Shown here: positions 57,555 through 64,000 of the stretch, one piece after another | Layout of the letters: the number at the start of each line of letters is the position of its first letter | How positions within the stretch are numbered: position 1 is the stretch's first letter | Origin: Lycorma delicatula | Lineage: Eukaryota; Arthropoda; Insecta; Hemiptera; Fulgoridae | Direction of reading: 5' to 3' | Length of the DNA stretch: 64,000 bases | Assembly (NCBI RefSeq): GCF_047948215.1 | Contig: NC_134465.1 | Location: 19,674,022-19,738,021 of the forward strand | The notes under the pieces: generated by a model | Database searches by the model: none | Seen by the model: the letters and a program-made list of their open reading frames with translations, nothing else | Told to the model about the DNA's origin: nothing | Made by a program: the position numbers and the translations under genes

Positions 57555-58615
57555 AGAAGTAAATGTTGCATTTATTTACCTTATTGTTACAAAAGATGTT
57601 CAAAATTTCCACCCAGGGCATCGATGCATTTTTGTGCTCGACTGATCATATTGAGAGTAGTCTGACGCAAAACGGTTTTGTTAATTGCGTTGACTTCTCG
57701 TTGAATATTCACCTTCAGTTCATCAATATTGTGGTGTTTAGATGCTTAAATTCTCTCCTTTAAGTAGCCCCAAAGGAAAAAAATCGCTAATAGAAAATTC
57801 TGGGGAACGTGGAGGCCACCGTCCTCTGCTGACAGCTCATTCATTTGTGAAAGCTGCATGTACACGATTCAGTGAAACGTTTGATGTGTGACACATTACT
57901 CCGTCTCGTTGGAAGCAGCTGTATTCTTTTTCATTATCGGTTAATTGCGCATAGAATTCTTCGAAAATTTTGAGGTAAACTTGTGTATTGACAGTTCTGT
58001 CAAAAAATATCGGTCCCATTATACGATTACTAGAAATGGCACACCAAGTTTCTCATCGTGAAGTGGACACTCGAATATCTCGTGAGGATTCCTCGTCATC
58101 CGATACCTATTATTCTGCGAATTAACATGGCTGGATAAATGAAACCGTGCCTCGTCTGACATGAAATACGACGTCGGATCTCTCTGTTCACCAACAACGT
58201 TTTCGAGAAGCCAGTAGTAATAAAGTCATTTCGGTTTGTCTGTCTCCTTCAGTTGTAACGCGGTACGGTTTCAATTTTAATTTATGAAGAATTTTACGAC
58301 TAGATGTGTATTTAACGCCAGATTGTTGGGATAAATTGCGTAGGTTTTTTTTTTTTTGGACCGGCAGTAATTCTCCTTTCAGTATCGGCAATGGTCTGTG
58401 GAGACCTAACCGAAGGTTACATATTTCGTTTTGCATTTGAAACCGAACCTGTTGTACGCCATTTTTAAAATAAATCGTGTCTGCTACTCTTCGTTGGGAT
58501 ACAGGCGTTCGGGTATTTTTCTAAGAATACTTGACGTGATTTTTCAAACGATACAGAACGAATACAGGCCTCGATTATAGCTATCCTCTCCTGGATTGAA
58601 TAAAGCTGTTTTTTT
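57555..58615 (-). pseudogene. mariner-like transposase relic
   Basis: Seen on the minus strand from high to low coordinates: N-terminal helix-turn-helix trace 'LYSIQERIAIIEACIRSV' near 58,600; a linker with 'SSRKILHKLKLKPYRV'; first catalytic block 'DEARFHLS' near 58,150; 'MGPIFFDRTVNTQVYLKIFE' near 58,019; second catalytic block 'FQRDGVMCHTS' near 57,915; and 'FFLWGYLKERI' near 57,770, followed by 'CIDALGGNFEHLL' near 57,600. The blocks sit in different frames, separated by stops. The region before 'FFLWGY' reads 'VPQNFLLAI', so the third acidic residue is lost. Two catalytic aspartates remain, but the gene cannot encode a protein. Confidence 0.8.
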
Positions 58616-58735
58616 TTAACCTCCGGGACCACCGTTAGGTATTGCTTCAGAGGATGAGATGAATGATTTGAAAAACGCCATGCCTGACCGGGATTCGAAC
58701 CGGGGACCTCCGGATGAAAGACCGACACAAAAATA
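58616..58735 (-). repeat. SINE-B copy with SINE-1-type tail, inserted near transposase 5' end
   Basis: Minus-strand head 'ctttcatccggaggtccccg', B-box 'ggttcgaatcccggtcaggc', 'atggcgtttttcaaatc', then 'attcatctcatcctctgaag' and 'gcaatacctaacggtggtcc' with A9. The last 50 bp are the SINE-1 tail, not the tail of the SINE-B copy at 34,460. Confidence 0.8.
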
Positions 58736-58739
58736 AGGA

Positions 58740-60120
58740 ATTTTACACAAACACAACTGCACTCACAACTCTGCACTGCTACAAAATGTGTACTGCACTA
58801 ACACGTGACCATTTCACAAAAGGCAGCAACAATCAGTACTAACATATACATTCACTAGTCAAGCTAGTTGTGTAAGAATCTTTCATAGTGTTGAGTAGCG
58901 GTTTTATTATGATATAGGCTTTTATGTTGCTCACTCGGTACCATCCCGTAACTTTTTCGCCGATAAACGTATCAATTCATTTCGTTTTCATGTTACAAAA
59001 TTATGAATAAGTTACTAAACAATTATATTAAATTATACATTATTATTTTAAAATGTTCTGCAATATTTAAGAAAATACACCGAATATTTTGTGATGTTTA
59101 AATTTAACACCATTGCTTCTTATTTACACTAAATTATATTGATTTTTAAAAATAAATTACCGCTAAGAGCCAATATTTGAGTATTATTTAAGTATTGGAA
59201 GATATGAAAAATTATTTATACTATTTAGATATTTACATAAATAAATTCCTGTTTTTAAATTCTAAATTAAATTAAATTTTAACAAAAATAAAAGTAGTTC
59301 GTGAAAAATAAAATTAAAGTAGATTAAGAAAAAGGACTGATAAAGAAAACCGAGGGAAATAAGAGTTGACGCGAATGTTTACCCCCTTTTTTGCTAAACG
59401 GGCCATTTCATTTTACCACCGGAGGGTACAAACTAACCACCCGTATTTTCCTTTATATTCAAGTCTTACCCCTTGCTAGAACTACTACCCTACCTTATCA
59501 CCATCCAACGTTCACCTTTCTGATTCACCGCTTCACTGGTTTAACCCCCCAAAGGACTGAAGAGTAACATCTTTATTTTTCACCGTTGCATCGCGTATAG
59601 TCGAGTCTCCCGACCGGGTTATAAAGAATGAAAGTATAAAGAAGAACCGGATAAGAAAAAGGAGAAAGTAAGAAATACAAGAAAAAGAAGACAACCTGGT
59701 TGAAGAATGACTGCTATGGAAGGGGGAGGATATATATAGTACACGTAAAGCTATGGTTTAGGAAAGGGGGGATGAAACCTTTTAAAAGTCAATTCAAAAC
59801 CTCTTCCCCCTACACCTGCTTCATCTTTTACTATCTTTCCTCACAATTCGCCTTAGGAGGATTCACTCCCTCCTTTTTCTTTCTTGTCCGTTAATTACTA
59901 CTTCTAAAAACTCTCAAAACCCATTGCCCTCTTTCCAACACTCATACACGTAGATTCTCCTCCGTTTCTTTCATCTCAAGAGGAATTAATTTTTTAACTT
60001 TTATAAACAGATAAATAAATAAATAAATACCCAAAATTAAATATCTTTTTTTTTTAATTTTCATTTAAATTTAGTTAATTATAATTAACTCTTTTATAGA
60101 AATACTTTTATTACCTCGAT
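58740..60120. other. AT-rich interval with a C-rich patch, no gene recognised
   Basis: 59,370-59,620 is richer in C on the plus strand. No frame longer than 64 codons and no motif. (AAAT)n-like repeat near 60,010-60,028. Confidence 0.5.
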
Positions 60121-60124
60121 TTAA

Positions 60125-60933
60125 AAAAAAAAATCCCTTTTGGCACACCGGAAGGCGGAGGTAAATTTTACCGGTGCTAAGTAGACGATAAAATATTTCC
60201 TTCTAAAAGTTAAGAAAAATTTTAAATTTACTCGATACGACAATAGTTGCACGTGAAAGAAAGTTTCACATGCTTAGCGTACGACAAGTCCCATCTTCTT
60301 ACAATTCCAGCAACATTTCGGTCATCTCTTGCCGTAAGGGTTGGTCATATCAAAAATTGTTTCGGACAAAAATTTTAGGTAACGTTTAGAGGATTAATGA
60401 CCACTTTAAACCGATTCGGTAATGTGCCTATTAAGGGGCGTATGATTTTTTGTCTTCGAAACATCATTTTATCCACCCCCCCGGGCCGATGTGTGATATC
60501 AAAAAACTTTACTTAGATAAGTTTTAGGCCCTTATCCAAAGAATAGTAGCAACTTTAAACAAATTCGATGTTTTACTTATCGTTATTTTGTATTTTCGAA
60601 AAAGACCCCGCCCCCACTGTTTCCACCCACACGGTCCGATTTTGCCCATTAACGAACTCGAGTGAGATTTTGGGTCATTATATTTTATGTATTAATTTGA
60701 AAGTGACTGGCGCAAAATTACGGCAGTTATAGTATACACAAAAAAGTGAAATATATATATATATAGAGGGACAGAGAGAGAGAAAATTCGTATATAAATG
60801 TACTTTTGAACTGATGGTGGTTTTGGGCTCTGGGGATATGAAACGCGAAGACATGACAACATTTTCCGGAAGTCGAATCATGGTACCCGTTACAATAATT
60901 ACCTTTCTTATGAAATGTATCTAAAATTTAATT
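60125..60933 (+). repeat. Repeat B copy 5, full length
   Basis: From 'aaatcccttttggcacacc' to 'cgttacaataattacctttc' and 'ttatgaaatg'. It includes an AT plus (GA)n microsatellite at about 60,751-60,782 at the usual interior site. Confidence 0.9.
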
Positions 60934-61039
60934 TCAGTTTAAAATAAGTAAATATCATTTAAGAATTACATAAATTAACAGTATTTTAATATAAATTCAT
61001 ATATGAAGTAATAAAATTATAACTGAAAAACAAATAGAC

Positions 61040-61425
61040 TCTGTCGCTGTAAGCGCGTCGGACAGGACGATTTCCGGTTTTAGTTAAATTTGTAAACGTA
61101 CCCATAAATTTATTTCTTTTCCTATAACTCTGATTCCTGTGAACCGATTCGGTTGAAAATGAATACGGTTCCCTTTATACTAGGTTTACATGATCCTATC
61201 AAGTTTCATGAAAATCGATTAAAAATTGCGCCTAGTAGATTGAAAAGAGCTAAAAATGTACCCAAAAATTTGTTTCTTGGCTCTGACTCCTGTGAACCGA
61301 TTCGGTTGATAATCAATAGGGGTTTATTTCCGATAGGTTTATATCACTCCAACAAATTTCATCAAAATCATTTAGATTTGCGTCCGGTAGAACGAACGAA
61401 AATATGTATGTGTATATATAAACAT
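61040..61425 (+). repeat. diverged tandem dimer, ~160-bp unit
   Basis: 'gtacccataaattt' at 61,098 and 'gtacccaaaaattt' at 61,258 begin two related units. Both continue with 'ctctgaytcctgtgaaccga' and 'ttcggttgawaat', and both include an 'aatttcatcaaaatc'/'aagtttcatgaaaatc' block. The 104-codon frame through it is not supported as a gene. Confidence 0.75.
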
Positions 61426-61682
61426 TACAGAGACTTGTTCATGAGACAAAAACTAAAGAGAAGTTGATCCCCTACCCACAATAAAATTTGACCGGTGTCA
61501 ATGACTTCTACAGATTCTTTGGAAATCCGCTAAAAAAAAAAAAACAATATTTATTGTGTTACTGATTAAGTATATGTTTTTCGGTAGGATATGAAAATTT
61601 AATCAAAAAAATATTTCTACTAGTATATAAGGATTTAATTTAGTATATATTATCACTTATTTAAATATTACTTATGATAGAA

Positions 61683-62965
61683 CAGTAGTTCCCTTATTAT
61701 CCGACTGTTCGTAACAAACGACCCTCTAATTAATCAACTTATTTTTAATAATTTAGTTTATACGATTTAATGTAATAGACCCTATTCAGTTCAGTACTGT
61801 ATTAATTATGTGCAATAATAATTAAGCCCGCATGCGAAGGAATAATTTTTATGAAATATAAAGTACGGCACAACGTAGAGTTCATATACTATTGATGACA
61901 CCATTTCTGACTAAACATAAACAATTTACGCTGTTATCTCACGGTTTAATTTCAGAACATCGATACATTAAGCAGTATCATTAAAAAACTTTTTCAATAA
62001 GATGATGGCAAAACCGCGTTATAATCTTGCATCAACCATCACATCGGTGCGGTTAGAACGGTGTGATATAAAGCGGCATAAGACTGAAAAAATATTATAT
62101 ACAATACGTACGTACATATTATAGAATTGCGAAAAATAACCGGCGTTATTTAGTGACAGAATTTTTATTCGTGTACGTTAAATTATAGACCGATTCAGTG
62201 TAGTAAAGTAATCTGTAAGATTTATTTTCATTTTTTTCTATTCCGTATAGCGTAATGAGTTCCTTACGTACCGTTAGCTGCAAATTTTTTTAGTTTCAGG
62301 TAACCTTTAGAATTCCGTACAGTTTACTTGTTACCTGTACATGCAGTTATGAGTTACAAAAGAAAACGTGTGGTACTTTCGATCGAAATTAAACTGAAAG
62401 CGTTGGAACAATTAGATAAAGGCCGATCGGTAAAATCAGCGGCATTAGCTTTAAGTATGGTGAAACAACGATTAAAGATTGGAAAAAAGCCGTCCAAGAT
62501 TGAAACACATTGTACACAGCAAGGCGACCAGGTAGCCCTTCAGTGGATGTGTGATTTAAAAAACTTGTTAGATTTCTTAGACGAAGCGCTGTGGATGCGG
62601 TTCAGCCAACAAAGAGAACGAGAAACACCATTCAGCGGACCTCTCTTAAAAGAAAAAATATTCTAAATGGAAAACTCGTTTTAGAAAACGGTTCTGGCAG
62701 CAACAATATTAGCGATGACTCCTTTACAGCAAGCGAAGGATGGTTACATCGTTTGGAAAAAAACACCGTGCCTTATATATACATCTGAAGCAAAATTATC
62801 TGCAGACCACGCTGCCGCGGAATAATTTTCAAATTCATAAAAAAAAATCGTTATGAAGAAACACTTAGTTTAGAACAACCGTATAATGTGGATGAGACGG
62901 GGCTCATATATAAGTCGCTGTCAGATAAAAGGATGGCTGTTCGGGATGAATACGCTGCTCAGGAT
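61683..62965 (+). mobile_element. Tigger/pogo-like DNA transposon, interrupted
   Basis: The start 'cagtagttcccttattatcc' at 61,683 resembles the CAGTRG-type terminal repeats of Tigger/pogo elements in which 'ATTATCCG' follows. A transposase relic follows at 62,349. The element is cut at about 62,965 by a SINE-1 insertion; I could not find its 3' half or terminal repeat downstream. A Tigger TA target site is not evident at the left end. Confidence 0.6.
62349..62960 (+). pseudogene. Tigger/pogo-like (Jerky/CENP-B-related) transposase relic
   Basis: The ATG at 62,349 opens 'MSYKRKRVVLSIEIKLKALE' and 'QLDKGRSVKSAALAL', the N-terminal helix-turn-helix typical of Tigger/CENP-B-like DNA-binding domains. 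Further blocks in shifted frames: 'SFTASEGWLHRLEK' (second DNA-binding part), then 'SEAKLSADHAAAE', then 'LEQPYNVDETGLIYKSLSDK', which holds the first catalytic aspartate in 'NVDETGL'. At least two frameshifts and a stop at 62,664 break it. The remainder of the DDE domain is missing beyond the SINE-1 insertion. Confidence 0.8.
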
Positions 62966-62971
62966 ATAAAA

Positions 62972-63275
62972 TATCAGACTAACCGGGTTGGTCTTGTGGT
63001 GAACGCGTCTTCGCAAATCAGCTGATTTCGAAGTCGAGAGTTCCAACATTCAAGTCCTAGAAAAGGCAGTTACTTTTATACGGATATGAATACTAGATCG
63101 TGGATATCGGTGTTCTTTGGTGATTGAGTTTCAATTAACCACATATCTCAGGAACGGTCGTCATGAGACTGTACAAGACTACGCTTCATTTACACTCATA
63201 CATATCATCCTCGTTCATCCTGTGAAGAAATACCTGAACGATAATTCCCGAACGCTAAACAGGAAAAATAACGAA
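62972..63275 (+). repeat. SINE-1 full-length copy
   Basis: Complete: A-box 'gggttggtcttgtggtgaac', 'cttcgcaaatcagctgattt', B-box-like 'acattcaagtcctagaaaag', body, and the tail 'gataattcccgaacgctaaa' with A-rich end. It inserts into the Tigger-like relic. Confidence 0.92.
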
Positions 63276-63740
63276 AAAGGTATACTTACGCACTTTAACA
63301 ACATTTTGCGGAACCTGTTAGCGAGCCCAATACTTGATCCGTACAAGCGCATACAAGTTCGAGCCACACAAGCACTAACCAGTTCGTCGGTTTTTAAATG
63401 AAACATAGTCTTAACAGTAGATAGGACGTATGGAAGCCCAAGACTTGACACTATCTCTAACGTCCCCAGACATTAAACTTTGTTACTTTTTCTTTCCACC
63501 ATTACCGCTAATTTGGATGAACTGCTGTCGTAATGACTGTAACTCATTGCGGAAGAATTTAGCTACCGTCTTGATGTTACCCGTGGAGTAGATGGAGAGC
63601 ATATAAAACATTTTAAATTTAAATTTTAGACGTTTTGAATAATATTTAATTTGCCTTGTAATTGTAAAACATTTATATTATGGAATATAACTGTTTGGAT
63701 ACATGCTCGCTATGTTTTTTCGTTTCACGATTTGTAGTAA
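63276..63740. other. interval with no gene recognised
   Basis: Frames of 94 and 78 codons overlap on opposite strands without motifs. The Tigger-like ORF does not visibly resume here. Confidence 0.4.
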
Positions 63741-63744
63741 GCAT

Positions 63745-64000
63745 TTGCAATTCATCGTAATTTTCGTAGAGATTACGGTAGGGAGCCTCCTGAAAGGCGT
63801 ACAATTTACTCTTGGCACCAAACCTTCGTTGAGACTGGTTGTTCTATTGAACATACAAAATCATCAGGACGCCCACGCATCCCTCTAGCTGCTGAGCAAC
63901 AACTCACAGAAAGCTTTACGCGTACTCTGAAGAAAGAAACTCGACGAACGTCAACCGAGGCTGACGTTCCAAAAAGGACTGTTTGGCGGGTATTTGGTAA
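63745..64000 (+). pseudogene. mariner-like transposase N-terminal part, cut by window edge
   Basis: The plus frame from about 63,740 reads 'FRRDYGREPPERRTIYSWHQ', then 'ETGCSIEHTKSSGRPRIPL', then 'RRTSTEADVPKRTVWRVFG'. These are the two helix-turn-helix subdomains with the 'GRPR' hinge of mariner-like transposases. Stop codons and a one-base shift near 63,840 suggest decay, but the rest lies beyond the window. Same general group as the relic at 57,555-58,615. Confidence 0.7.

Noticed and set aside
1..64000. CRISPR array, prokaryotic operon or endogenous viral gene
   Set aside because: No regularly spaced short repeats with unique spacers, no ribosome-binding-site-led gene series, and no recognisable viral protein in the frames examined.

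Overview
The window looks like non-genic DNA from a large, transposon-rich, AT-rich animal genome, most likely an insect. A hemipteran or another TE-rich insect group is plausible, but the sequence does not settle it. The evidence is the dense mix of RTE, R1-clade and Penelope-like retroelements, mariner, Tigger and piggyBac transposase remnants, tRNA-headed SINEs, MITEs and long (TA)n runs. I found no convincing host protein gene, no convincing functional tRNA or rRNA gene, no CRISPR array and no bacterial-style operon.

The one intact gene is the 985-codon ORF of an apparently full-length RTE-clade retrotransposon (27,325-30,616; ORF 27,638-30,595). It keeps all endonuclease and reverse-transcriptase catalytic motifs, ends in a poly(A) tract and is flanked by a perfect 12-bp target-site duplication. 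A 5'-truncated relative lies at 38,327-39,099. R1-clade elements appear as several decayed pieces: a 2.6-kb 5'-truncated copy with an RT domain (6,985-9,580), C-terminal remnants (14,640-15,755; 20,495-21,110; 32,730-32,985) and GC-rich 3'-UTR pieces (25,291-25,535; 56,010-56,290). A Penelope-like element with a GIY-YIG remnant and ~150-bp direct repeats lies at 35,247-36,775.

DNA-transposon relics include a Tigger/pogo-like element (61,683-62,965), three mariner-like transposase pieces (23,816-23,965; 57,555-58,615; 63,745-64,000), a piggyBac-like remnant (51,676-52,380) and two MITEs (33,820-34,142; 37,443-37,795). A 1.28-kb foldback element (18,860-20,145) has ~320-350-bp inverted arms enclosing a 70-codon ORF.

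Small dispersed families make up much of the rest. SINE-1 is tRNA-derived, about 280 bp, with about a dozen copies. SINE-B has a different tRNA-like head, and one copy carries the same 3' tail as SINE-1. Repeat A is about 700 bp with nine copies and conserved ends. Repeat B is about 770 bp with five copies. Families C, D, E and an LTR-like block each occur as pairs. Nesting is common, so the window records successive insertions. No genes cooperate in a pathway here: the RTE ORF could act in cis on its own RNA, and the SINEs must rely on some LINE machinery. The family letters A-E, SINE-1 and SINE-B are my own labels from within-window comparison, not database names.
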